Assembly: GCA_014904845.1 (NCBI GenBank)
Contig: MU119519.1
Coordinates: 1-56,764 of the forward strand
DNA: 56,764 nt
Direction: 5' to 3'
From: Acephala macrosclerotiorum
Taxonomy: Eukaryota; Ascomycota; Leotiomycetes; Helotiales; Mollisiaceae
Below are positions 35,155 through 44,435 of the stretch, in pieces (positions within the stretch are counted from its first letter, which is position 1; each line of letters starts with the position of its first letter). The translations under genes were made by a program, and so were the position numbers. Below the pieces are notes generated by a model that saw nothing but the letters and a program-made list of their open reading frames with translations, searched no databases and was not told the DNA's origin.

Positions 35155-35925
35155 TCAGACAAAACACAATCCTCCATTGGCATTCACAGTACTACCGGTT
35201 GACCATCGGCTGCGCTCCTCCGACAAGAACGCAACTATTTGCGCAATATCATCAACTTCCGCTATCCGAGGCGCAGCTGGAGTTTCCTTCATTTTGGCGT
35301 CCCACTCCTCCAAAACAGCTGGATCGGTATCTCTCAACCACATATCTGTAGCAACAGGGCCAGGATTGACACAATTGACAGTCGCACCATATTTTTGCCC
35401 CAACTCCAATGCCCAGACCCTTGTGACACCTTCCAAAGCAGCTTTTGATGCACAGTAAGCTGTTGCATATGATCCGCCCATTCGGGCAATGACGCTTGAA
35501 ACGTTGACGATACGGGGTTGTGAGCCAAAGTGTGGTGTTGCTGCCTGTACCAAAAATGTTGGGAAGCGAAGGTTGCAATCCAGGATCTTGTCCCATAAAT
35601 CATGTGTCAAGTCTTTGAGAAGACAGTCATCGCCAGCCCCTGCGTTGTTGATGATGATGTCAATGTGTTGCCATTTCTCGACTGCTGCTTTGACAATTCG
35701 GTCTGGCGATGTTCGATCATTGCCGCTGGCTTGGAGGCCAAGTGCCTCTACCCCCAAAGCTTCGAGTTTCGAGATGATATCGTTGGCTTGGGTACTGGCG
35801 TTATTGTATGTAATGAGCACGTTGGCGCCACGTTTCCCGAGCTCAAGAGCAATTCCTGCCCCGATTCCACGCGAGCCACCGGTAACAATCGCAGTCCGAC
35901 CTTGCAGAGATTTGATTGAAGTCAT
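35155..35925 (-). CDS. Short-chain dehydrogenase/reductase (SDR)
   Basis: Single exon, 256 residues from the ATG at 35,925; the frame is open further upstream but that part is hydrophobic and lacks homology. Classical SDR features are 'TAIVTGGSRGIGAGIALELG' (cofactor loop TGxxxGIG), 'NNAGAG', the catalytic Ser in 'NVSSVIARMGG', the YxxxK motif in 'ATAYCASKAALEG', and 'NCVNPGPVATDMW' after it. The basic residue in GSRG favours NADP(H). Closest in style to 3-oxoacyl-ACP reductase/tetrahydroxynaphthalene-reductase-like enzymes, which reduce small carbonyl compounds. It diverges from the RidA-like gene. Confidence 0.92.
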   Translation of the reverse strand: MTSIKSLQGRTAIVTGGSRGIGAGIALELGKRGANVLITYNNASTQANDIISKLEALGVEALGLQASGNDRTSPDRIVKAAVEKWQHIDIIINNAGAGDDCLLKDLTHDLWDKILDCNLRFPTFLVQAATPHFGSQPRIVNVSSVIARMGGSYATAYCASKAALEGVTRVWALELGQKYGATVNCVNPGPVATDMWLRDTDPAVLEEWDAKMKETPAAPRIAEVDDIAQIVAFLSEERSRWSTGSTVNANGGLCFV

Positions 35926-36671
35926 GACAGAATTTGCTAGGGCGAAATAGTGTTGTATTTGGAGGAAGAAGCAAAATATGAAGTTGGAGAAGAAGGAATT
36001 AGGACTTTCGATCACGATGCAAAATGGTCAAAGGCGCGCATCGCCTGCTATAAATGGCCATGCTTTCTCTTTACCTTTATCTTTAACTTTATCTTCATCG
36101 TCTCGCACGCTCGGATTCTCCAGGAAACGCATCTAATCATGTTCGGAGAAAGATGGGCAGGCGGTTGGAAGTTATCCGCGAGACAATTCCACCTCGCGGT
36201 CAGTTGCTTGGGGGTGTTTAGCACACGCTCCCCGCTACGAGTAACCCCCGCTAGCTAACGGGTTTCAGTCCAGCCAACAATCATCAGTATCGCCTCCTTT
36301 CATCAGGTAGTGGATCCGATCCACGAGGGAGCTCGGTGGCAATCCCCGCCCCCTGGTGCTGATTATGCATATGTTAAGCAAGTTTCTACTGTTCCTGGTT
36401 TATCTAACTTGTGGCCAGCTATCGCAATCTCGGCGTTACTTGCAGTAATACCCATCGAGCACGATGGAGTTTCTTGCGGATCTTCAAGCTTCACAAATTA
36501 TTTCTTACTGTATATAACCCCCGAATGTTTTTTTTCTCTGTCTCTGTCGGTCAAACACAATTTGCGAACGCCACTTTTTGCAATCACTTACCTTTCCGAG
36601 CTCACCCTTATCTCCTCCAAAAAGGGTTTGAATTACCGTCCAGCCAGCACGACAGCCCTACCACGAAAAAA
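35926..36671. promoter_or_regulatory. Shared promoter of SDR and RidA-like genes
   Basis: 746-bp divergent region. CTTATCTCC (GATAAG on the minus strand) lies at about 36,608 and TTATCCGCG at about 36,173; both match the HGATAR core bound by AreA-type GATA factors. The 11-mer GTCCAGCCAAC at about 36,268 also occurs in the NmrA-like/PhyH-2 promoter at about 43,149. Regulation by nitrogen is inference. Confidence 0.35.
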
Positions 36672-37121
36672 ATGGCCGAATACAAAGGCCCCCTCAATGC
36701 TTTTGGAATCAAGTCCTTCAACTCCCCGGGCCTGGGCGAGAAGCTTTCCAACCTCCTCCATATATCCAGCGCTGTCGTCATTCCTCCCAACGTCCGCACC
36801 GTTGTGACATCAGGAACCACAGGCTATGACGAAAACATGGTCTATCCTAAAGATTTGACGGAAGAAATCATGAACGCTTTTGCGAATGTTGAAGCTGCCT
36901 TACAATCAGCTGGTGTGAAAGATGGTTTTCGATCTGTATACCAGATTACGTCTTATCACGTGACGGATTTTAGTGATGCGGATATGGAAGCGTTGGACAA
37001 GGCTGTTGAGAAGCACTTTGGCAAGAACAGGCCAGCTTGGGCAGGGGTTGCTGTTGCGTCACTGTATGGAGGGGCAAGGATTGAGATAACTGCTTGGGCG
37101 GCGCTGGAGCCGGCGACGTGA
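36672..37121 (+). CDS. RidA/YjgF/YER057c-family protein
   Basis: Single exon, 149 residues from ATG 36,672 (AAAAAATGG context). The trimeric RidA fold is recognisable from 'VRTVVTSGTTGYDENMVYP', 'EEIMNAFANVEAALQSAG' and the C-terminal 'PAWAGVAVASLYGGARIEIT', where the Arg before IEI is the substrate-carboxylate-binding arginine of the family. RidA enzymes hydrolyse reactive enamine/imine intermediates from PLP or oxidative amine chemistry to ketones and ammonia. Linked to an amino-acid-type permease and oxidases, it suggests that the cluster handles an amino compound. Some relatives in clusters have other roles, so the activity is not certain. Confidence 0.85.
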   Translation: MAEYKGPLNAFGIKSFNSPGLGEKLSNLLHISSAVVIPPNVRTVVTSGTTGYDENMVYPKDLTEEIMNAFANVEAALQSAGVKDGFRSVYQITSYHVTDFSDADMEALDKAVEKHFGKNRPAWAGVAVASLYGGARIEITAWAALEPAT

Positions 37122-37562
37122 GGCATTGCATTGTATTGATTTTGGCGGATTTTATTGTCTTCGAGAGGTCTTCATATTGAATTAAATACGGAGTACATCA
37201 GAACCAGGTTGCTTGTTCCATGATACACTTAGAAATGCTATACATTTGTTACGAGAAAAGCATGCAATGATTCTCTTCGTCCAGAATCAAACATGATAAC
37301 AGTATTTTTTCAATGAGCAAATGTCTATGACTCTGTTGAAGTTGGTAGTATATATAATTTTTATTACATTCAGCGGAATCTCCCGTTTAATGTAATTATG
37401 GGACATAAGATAGTAAATGAGAACAAATTAACAATATTCGGTCTTTTATATTTCAGGGTCCACCTTGTCCTATAGGTAGAACTTGCAAAATTTTGTAAAT
37501 TCAAGAATGTGCAAAACAAGATTGTCGAAACTCTCGGCGCATAGTCCCCATTTACTCCCCCA

Positions 37563-39196
37563 TCAACATTTCTGTTCGCCATCGGAAACAGATTGAGCGA
37601 TATCTGCCAAAGCTACGGGTACCACATACAAGCTCTTCGAATGAAGAACCCAGTTAATTCCGCTGACAAGAATAACAGCTGAAAACACAACGATACTGTA
37701 GTTGAATGTTGTGCCGGCAACAGGTAGGTACAGTGGAAACATCAACCACACGAACTCATATGCCATCCATATTATAGCAATCGTATTGCAAACTGGCCCA
37801 AAGCTTCGCAGATTGAAATAGTGGGTTCCAGACAGCTTTGTACTCCTGTTGAGCATGAGACAGACAATTGGGATGGCGTAGGACGAGTATATGCAAACGA
37901 TAGAAGCTCCGAGAATGGCGTTGATAGCGGTTGTAGATCCAAGCTGGATTGTGCCCATCAAGATAATGACTATGATACAAAATATCATAGAGTTTACTGG
38001 AAGCTTCGTGTTCTCGTTGACACGAGCGATCAATCTCGAGAAGGGTACGCCTCCTTCTCTGGCAAATGACCACCAGACGCGGCTAAATGTTGTAAGGGTA
38101 CATGCTGTTGCCGCGGTGAGGGTGATGATGAATACCAGAATGCCGATGATTGTAAGGGGCAATGAGTCTAGGGCGTCTAGTAGAACTTGGGCGACGGGTT
38201 GCCCTCCAATAGGCGTAAGCAAATTGTCGGGCTTGACGTTGCAGAACATGTAGACTAGTACCATGGGAAATCCAGTTACGGTAGACAACAAGGCGTTTCC
38301 TATCATGACCTGTGGGACTTGTCTCGATGGATTTGGGAGCTCATCTGTCAGATGCGCAGCACAGTCGAATCCGTTCACCGCTACTGCACCGGGGAGCAAA
38401 CCCAGCATAAACACCACGCCATCAGAACTCCATCCGGTGAGGTTGACAAAATCCGCGAAGACGAAATGGGCAGATTGCTTCGGATGAGCCCGTACAAGTA
38501 GTGCGATGAGAATAAACAAAGCACCTGCGTTGATGTAATATACCATTCCTTTGAGGAAGTATGGATAGAATCGGACCAGCGGCCAGTTGAGGAGGAGACC
38601 GAGAAGGGTGATGGCAACGTAGACCAAATAGTAGTGCCATGGCTGGACCACAAAAGCAGACTTGCAGACACAAACAAGTGCCCAGGTCAATTGAGCTGTG
38701 AGCAGACTTGATGAGGCACACCAGAAAAACCATGCAGCGGACGTCAAATATCCAACCAGGTAGCTCAAGGGACGTGCGATTTTCCTCGGGGCTAGCACTG
38801 CGGTCCAGAATATTTGTCCTAGCACGACAAGAGTAAGCAGTTGGCTCGCTAAAAAGCTCGCACAAGTTCGCAGATTGTGAGCTTACCAGAGGAGTGTGGG
38901 TAGGAAGATGCTATCTCGGCAAGCGAGGTGCAGACCAAGAGATTCAGCGCCACGGCGACAAGATAAGCATAAACAAAAACAGGACTTCCACCGACACCGA
39001 TCACCACAGAAAGGTAGGTGCCAATAGCTAGAGGGGTGCATGTGATAGAAGTGTTCACCCCGAGCGTGCTCAGCAAGCTAAATCGCTTCTCCAAGGAATG
39101 AGCATGATCAACGACTACGCCAATTGAACAGTCAGGACCAGAAATGTCCTCTACTCTAGCGCCCTTAAGAGCCACCTTTTCGTCGACTTCTCGCAT
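37563..39196 (-). CDS. APC-superfamily amino acid/GABA/choline-type permease
   Basis: Two exons, 39,196-38,887 and 38,818-37,563, with a 68-nt intron, give 521 residues; start at ATG 39,196. About 12 membrane segments. The first has 'SLLSTLGVNTSITCTPLAIG', followed by 'ASSYPHSSGQIFWTAVLAPR', the family's conserved SxxPxxGGxYxW-like turn after helix 2-3. 'GFDCAAHLTDELPNPSRQVP' is the typical GxDxxxHxxEE loop. The C-terminal helices end with 'DGEQKC'. Resembles fungal GABA (Uga4), choline (Hnm1) and other AAT permeases in the plasma or vacuolar membrane. Transport of the pathway substrate is inferred from its place beside the regulator and RidA. Confidence 0.9.
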
Positions 39197-39985
39197 TGAG
39201 TGATGACCTCTGAAAGAGTACGAAGGCAAGTTTGGATAGAATGTCTTTGATTGAAAGAAGAGTTTGAGTTGATGAGCCTAGCAAGTATCGAGACCATCGA
39301 GACCATCGAGCCTTTACGTAGAAGAAATGACCCGGAGACACTATGAGAGATCCTCGGACATTCTTGTATCTTTGTTGGTGCTCATTCATATCGACCTCGC
39401 TGTTATCTTTGCAGTTGTCCTTCGACGGCTTGATACTGCGATAAGTGATCTTACCGCACATAGTGGGGGCGGTGAGAGTAACCAAATTGCCCCCTGTTGT
39501 TTGGTTTGAGACGGAGAGCAGCCGAAACCATTCGTGAACTCTGGATTGGTTCTGTTGGGTATGGCAGCCGACGGCGAGCCCCCGAAGAGGGGAAACGCCA
39601 CAGATAAGGGCCACGATAAGGTTACCTGGCCCACATTAAAAAGCCACTAAAAGTGGAGCAACCGACAGCGAGATACACTAATAGAAGCGATAGTGGCAAA
39701 CGAATGTCAAGTTCATATCCGTGGTCAATGCGCGCCTCGCTGTGACTTACACATTTCCATTCTTCAGTTTTTTATTGCTTCTCTTCTCGGAGTGAGATTC
39801 CATTTGAATAATATTCATCAATCCTCCATCATACCGCTGAATCCCGGCTCAAGTATCTCGCTATTTCAGGTCTCGCTGTCGCTGGTCTCGTATCCTCGCA
39901 AAGTGTTCTATTCATGCGAAAAAGCCCGCGAGTGTCTTGAGATTCTTGCGTGAGCCTATCTCAAGAATCTGTCCTTCGGCTCAGT
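39197..39985. promoter_or_regulatory. Shared promoter of permease and Zn2Cys6 regulator, GATA sites
   Basis: 789-bp divergent region. AGATAAGG (39,603) and CGATAAGG (39,616) lie 13 bp apart, and GCGATAAGTG at 39,438: three HGATAR sites in the promoter of a permease, the usual target of AreA-type nitrogen regulation. Similar motifs GCCGACGGCGAGC (about 39,563) and ACCGACAGCGAGA (about 39,661) could be sites of the adjacent regulator. Binding is not shown. Confidence 0.45.
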
Positions 39986-41743
39986 ATGGCTCGTTCGCCC
40001 AGGATCCGGCCGAAAGTGAAGAGGACAAAGACGTTCACTGGATGTTGGACTTGCCGTTCTCGTCGAGTGAAATGCGACGCAACCAGGCCAGTCTGTCAAA
40101 GGTGCACCAAAGGTAGACTTTGTTGCGCCGGATATGGCATCAGACTGGTATGGGGCCAAGACGACATATCCACGGAGGGCGCAAAGCCATCGACGCTCAA
40201 TGGTCGAATTCTCTTCAGCAAAGAGGACATGAACAATCCGACTTTTAGTGATGACTACATTGACTCCATCCTTGATCGCTTAGAATATTTCGAGGAATAC
40301 GTTCAAGCCGGCCTCGGTAACGAAATCAAACTAGGTCCTTACACAGTGTTCACAGGCTCGTCGTTTACTCCCACGCCTACACCCCCGGGCCGTAGAGATG
40401 TTGAAGACGGCGAAGTGTTCACCAATTGTAGTGAAGGAGCATCCGCGAGTACGCCTGAGGAGGAGGCCGTTTTGGAATCCACGCACTCCACCCAGGGCAT
40501 GTGTCATTACAGGGATCAGCCAACACCCACACTCGTGCTACAGCAACGGCTCCTTCCTTTCCTCAAGCCTTTCCTGTCCTCGTCGTCAGCTGCAGAGAGA
40601 CGGCTTTTGCACTTCTGGGTTACTGCTGCAAGCTCAATCATGACATGCATCGATCATCCCGACAACCCCTTTCGACAAGTTGTCATACCAATCGCTCTGG
40701 AAGCTGCAGCATCTTCTCACAAGCTACCTGGTCATGCGGCTTTGTTGCATATTATCTATGCATTCGCAGGTTTCCATCTTGCACAACTGAACCAGTCCGA
40801 TCAGAATAGCAAGGAGATTGCCACGAAGCACTACCATGCCGGCCTGCGACACCTGCGTAAAAGCCTGACTCAGGATCCTCATCAGCAATACGATGCTATC
40901 CTGGCAGTAATCATCCTCATGATATCAATAGATACGCTCAACGGCCAGTCTGGCCAATGGCAGATTCATATGCGAGGAGCAAGAGAATGGTTGAGGGAAA
41001 TTGGTAGCGTGTGGGTTAACCACGCTTACGGGCATGTCATGTACCAGATGTTTGAATGCTTGGAGATTATGGGCTACACACAGACCCCCCATCTTCAGCT
41101 TCCATCTAATCTTATGTACGAGCAGGAACCAAATATTGACAATCCGTTCTCAGCCACTAGCGACGTCAATGATAACCCTTACTGCCTTGACAGATTTTTT
41201 GGCGTGACGAAGCCAGTCCTAAAGCTGATTAAGGATATTAATAGGCTCCTTGGCTCTGACCCTACGCGAGAAGAGCTCGCTATCATCGAACACGAAATAC
41301 TCTTGGCCAACCCTAGCACTCTTCTGTTTCCAGGTCCAAAAGAAATAGAGCAAATCACAAGGCATCACGCCTGCGCACTCTACTACTCTGCCGTCATTTA
41401 TTATCAGCGATCGATTCTACGCCGGCCGTTGAACGAGATACAGCATCTGGTAGAACAGAGCTTATATCACCTCGAGGCGTACACAAAACACACGGAACAC
41501 AAACTTGTCGTTGGTCTCATCTGGCCAGTTTGCGTCACGGCGTGTGAAGCAGAAGATAGAGAACTTCGCCTTCGATGTGTAGAGATCGTGGATAGGAAGG
41601 CAAGGCATGGAATTGGAGCAATAGCCCAATTGAAGGAGGTGGTCTTAGAAGTCTGGGGACGCAGAGATGGTAGTGACTGTGGTCAGAACATATTATGGCA
41701 GGACGTGATGAAGGATCTGGGAATTGATATACTACTTTGTTAA
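39986..41743 (+). CDS. Zn2Cys6 fungal transcription factor
   Basis: Single exon, 585 residues from ATG 39,986. A basic lead (RIRPKVKRTKTF) precedes the binuclear zinc cluster 'GCWTCRSRRVKCDATRPVCQ', then RCTKGRLCC, giving the six cysteines. The region from ~200 onward is an alpha-helical Fungal_trans_2-type domain ('LLHIIYAFAGFHLAQLNQS', 'ILAVIILMISIDTLNGQSG', 'HHACALYYSAVIYYQRSIL'), as in Uga3/ARCA-like regulators. It sits mid-cluster and diverges from the permease, so it is probably the pathway-specific activator (inference). No break is visible. Confidence 0.93.
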   Translation: MARSPRIRPKVKRTKTFTGCWTCRSRRVKCDATRPVCQRCTKGRLCCAGYGIRLVWGQDDISTEGAKPSTLNGRILFSKEDMNNPTFSDDYIDSILDRLEYFEEYVQAGLGNEIKLGPYTVFTGSSFTPTPTPPGRRDVEDGEVFTNCSEGASASTPEEEAVLESTHSTQGMCHYRDQPTPTLVLQQRLLPFLKPFLSSSSAAERRLLHFWVTAASSIMTCIDHPDNPFRQVVIPIALEAAASSHKLPGHAALLHIIYAFAGFHLAQLNQSDQNSKEIATKHYHAGLRHLRKSLTQDPHQQYDAILAVIILMISIDTLNGQSGQWQIHMRGAREWLREIGSVWVNHAYGHVMYQMFECLEIMGYTQTPHLQLPSNLMYEQEPNIDNPFSATSDVNDNPYCLDRFFGVTKPVLKLIKDINRLLGSDPTREELAIIEHEILLANPSTLLFPGPKEIEQITRHHACALYYSAVIYYQRSILRRPLNEIQHLVEQSLYHLEAYTKHTEHKLVVGLIWPVCVTACEAEDRELRLRCVEIVDRKARHGIGAIAQLKEVVLEVWGRRDGSDCGQNILWQDVMKDLGIDILLC

Positions 41744-41910
41744 CGACATTGGACGCCCTACCGATACGCAGAAGCCATTATGACACGTCTTCTAAGCAAT
41801 CTTACCCAGATGTTCGTTTATAGGACTTGAAATTTGTGACTGAAGTGAGGGCCAGAACGCTTCGAAGGAAATCTATTTGGAGCCCGCTTGTACTCTGGAC
41901 GGTTGCAATA

Positions 41911-42831
41911 CTACAGAGAAACCTCAACGTCCATCATCTTCTCTGCCTCAATCAAAAACTCCTCCACGCTTCGGAACTTCAGATCCTTGAAGTACTTCTC
42001 AGCCTGACGCTTCAATTTCTCCTGTGGAAGAAAGCCAGCGCCAGAGACTGACCAGACTTCGTACTGAGCAGCAATGACTTCATCCTCGGATCTGGCGTCA
42101 GCAATCTGCTTCTCTAGAACCTCAACCGGTCGATGGCTTATCCGGAGCTTGTGACCATGCCTTTCAAGCAATTTGGCAACATTATTCCATGTTATCATCT
42201 CGCCGCAGACATACGTGGTATTTTCCCAGGGATCACACTCCGCGATGAAGAGGCGCGAAATAGCTCTTGCAGCATCTCTTGCGGATGTGAATGCAATGGG
42301 TTCCGTCCCTGTGCCTGGAATGTTCAAGGTGTTGCTGTGAAAGTTGAGAGGATGATAGTCGCCGATGTCTTTAATGTACCGCTGGTTTGCTGGAATCAAA
42401 TAATCCGTCAACCATCCGAGGTTGAAAAGCGTCCACATTACTTCCGTCTGCTTCATCAGGGCGTTACGCACTGGTTCATGATTGGCGAAATAGAAGGCCG
42501 GTTGGTCAGGGAAATCGTCAATATTTCCGCCGTACTCTGATGGAATATAGCGCTTGCATTTTGGAGACTGTCTGCATGCTTCGAGGAGTGCGACATGGAC
42601 ATTGACATTATTCATCGAGTAATCGAGGAGTGCAGACACGAGACCTTCGCAGTCATGGAGTTCTTTGACCAGTGAAGGAACGGAATAGTCGGTCATCCGG
42701 AAACTTATGTCTGGGCGATTGAACCACGGTTTTGGACTGCGCGATAAAACAACTACTTCATGCTCCTGTACAAGTAGTTCCTCGACGAGGTAGCGAGCTA
42801 GGTCTCCGGCACCTGCAATTGCCACCTTCAT
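41911..42831 (-). CDS. NmrA/isoflavone-reductase-like NAD(P)-binding protein
   Basis: Single exon, 306 residues. The N-terminal Rossmann motif 'MKVAIAGAGDLARYLVEELL' has the GxGxxA form; an Arg in 'VVVLSRSPKPW' favours NADP. 'RYIPSEYGGNID' occupies the position of the family's 'FxPSEFG' motif. Relatives include phenylcoumaran-benzylic-ether/isoflavone reductases and NmrA-type redox sensors. In a metabolic cluster a reductase role is likelier than sensing, but either is possible. It diverges from PhyH-2. Confidence 0.85.
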   Translation of the reverse strand: MKVAIAGAGDLARYLVEELLVQEHEVVVLSRSPKPWFNRPDISFRMTDYSVPSLVKELHDCEGLVSALLDYSMNNVNVHVALLEACRQSPKCKRYIPSEYGGNIDDFPDQPAFYFANHEPVRNALMKQTEVMWTLFNLGWLTDYLIPANQRYIKDIGDYHPLNFHSNTLNIPGTGTEPIAFTSARDAARAISRLFIAECDPWENTTYVCGEMITWNNVAKLLERHGHKLRISHRPVEVLEKQIADARSEDEVIAAQYEVWSVSGAGFLPQEKLKRQAEKYFKDLKFRSVEEFLIEAEKMMDVEVSL

Positions 42832-43565
42832 AATAAATACTGGGTGATTTGTTGACTTTCTATCTTTTTGCTTCGCTGGTAATGGGGCGAGGAAGTGAAA
42901 GTGGAAGCTGGGACGTCTTCCAACCGTGAAGAGAGAGATATGGGGAAATTTTGTCGTGATATAGTAAAATGAGTTTGAAAATCACAAATCAACTCCGATT
43001 GACAGGATCTCAATTACTTTCACCGTTGCTTCTTGATAACGAATTATCAATCTATGTTCTATGTTGCATGATGCTCGGAGTTGGTGACCTCGAACTATTT
43101 TCTTGTCTCGAAGAAGCATAACTAATGCTAAGGTCCTTGGCGTCGGTTGTCCAGCCAACGTCTCGCTATGACTTGCGAAAATTAGAGTAGCTAGAAAGCA
43201 GCAAAGGATCTAACGTCATCGCTGCGGGGCTGCAGGAACTAACGCCTACGCTGTCAAAGGTAAGTCACAGCGAGGCCTCAAGGCGATGGATCCGATAAGG
43301 CTGGTCGTTGTGAACTGCCCCAGCAAGCCTCAGCGTTCGTTACTACCACAGGCAATCCATTTTTTCAAGTGGACAGAATAGATGCACTTACGTCCATCTT
43401 CCTGTGGCCGTACATCTCTGTCTACATGCACTTTCTCTGATTAGATCCCAAATCCATTATATTACTTGTACAATTTGCTAGTATATTGTTATTTTGACTC
43501 ACTTCTTACAAGTGCAACGAAGTCCACACCTCCAGCTTTTCAAAGACAACACGATATTTAAAAAC
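42832..43565. promoter_or_regulatory. Shared promoter of NmrA-like and PhyH-2 genes
   Basis: 734-bp divergent region. CCGATAAGG at about 43,295 matches the GATA-factor core, and GATAACGAATTATC at about 43,035 holds two more in inverted orientation. GTCCAGCCAAC at about 43,149 is shared with the SDR/RidA promoter. Suggests co-regulation of the three divergent pairs. Confidence 0.35.
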
Positions 43566-44435
43566 ATGCATTCCACCACTGCCAAATCGACTCTTCGCCG
43601 GATTCCTGCCATATCCTCCACGGAAGAAATTCTCAAAATTGTCTCGGAAGACGGCGGGGTCATCCTCGAAGACTTCCTTGCCCCTGCTCAGGTTGAGCCA
43701 TGGAACGCAGAACTTGACCTACCACTGGCAAAACTTGCTCCAGGTTATGAGGCTCCCGACAATGTTGAAAAGGCTGTGTTCCACGGTGAGAACACAAAAC
43801 GCCTCACAAATATCGTCACACACAGCAAAACATTCCGCGAGCAACTCTTGGACAAAGATAGCGTGCACGAGATTGCGGCTCGAGTATTCGAGCAGGAATC
43901 TGGTAGTTATTGGCTTGGTGCTGCGCAGGTCATTGAGATTGGTCCTGGAAATCCAGCACAACCACTTCACCGCGACTTGGAAAATCACCATCCTTTCGTT
44001 ACTATGGGATCGGCAGGACCGGAAGTGGCTCTCAACTTTCTCATTGCCCTCTCAGACTTCACTGAAAGCAACGGAGCGACGCGTGTTATTCCGGGAAGTC
44101 ACAAGTGGCCAGATTTCAATGACCGCGGTAATCAAGATATGGCGGTTCCCGCTGAGATGAGGAAAGGAGATTGTCTCTTGATAAATGGAAAGGTGTGTCA
44201 CGGTGGTGGCCATAACCGGTCCACAGACTTTTATCGACGCGCGTGCGCATTCACCTTCCAGCCCGGATTCCTTACTCCGGAGGAAGCCTACCCGTTTACG
44301 GTCGATATGAAGATGGTCAAGACAATGTCTCGACGAGCCCAGCAGATGGTTGGATTCCGATCAGTGTATCCTAAAGGCTCCCCGGGTTTGTGGTGTATTG
44401 ATGTGAAGGAGCTTGGAGCGCAGATTGGGCTTTGA
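43566..44435 (+). CDS. PhyH-family Fe(II)/2-oxoglutarate dioxygenase (2)
   Basis: Single exon, 289 residues from ATG 43,566. The N-terminus 'SSTEEILKIVSEDGGVILED' parallels 'ASIEEITSALALAGGVILRN' of the PhyH gene at 33.1 kb, so the two are related. The metal-binding HxD is in 'QPLHRDLENHHPF', 'SNGATRVIPGSHKWPDF' is the core strand, and the distal His is in 'INGKVCHGGGHNRS' with a following Arg in 'DFYRRACAF'. All ligands are intact. It resembles fungal dioxygenases of fumitremorgin/asperazine-type pathways more than peroxisomal phytanoyl-CoA hydroxylase, and no PTS signal is evident. Unlike PhyH-1 it has no introns, which argues against a recent duplication. Confidence 0.9.
   Translation: MHSTTAKSTLRRIPAISSTEEILKIVSEDGGVILEDFLAPAQVEPWNAELDLPLAKLAPGYEAPDNVEKAVFHGENTKRLTNIVTHSKTFREQLLDKDSVHEIAARVFEQESGSYWLGAAQVIEIGPGNPAQPLHRDLENHHPFVTMGSAGPEVALNFLIALSDFTESNGATRVIPGSHKWPDFNDRGNQDMAVPAEMRKGDCLLINGKVCHGGGHNRSTDFYRRACAFTFQPGFLTPEEAYPFTVDMKMVKTMSRRAQQMVGFRSVYPKGSPGLWCIDVKELGAQIGL

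Noticed and set aside
36310..36671. In-frame extension upstream of the RidA-like start
   Set aside because: The extra ~87 residues have no homology pattern and the ATG at 36,672 matches the family's length and context.
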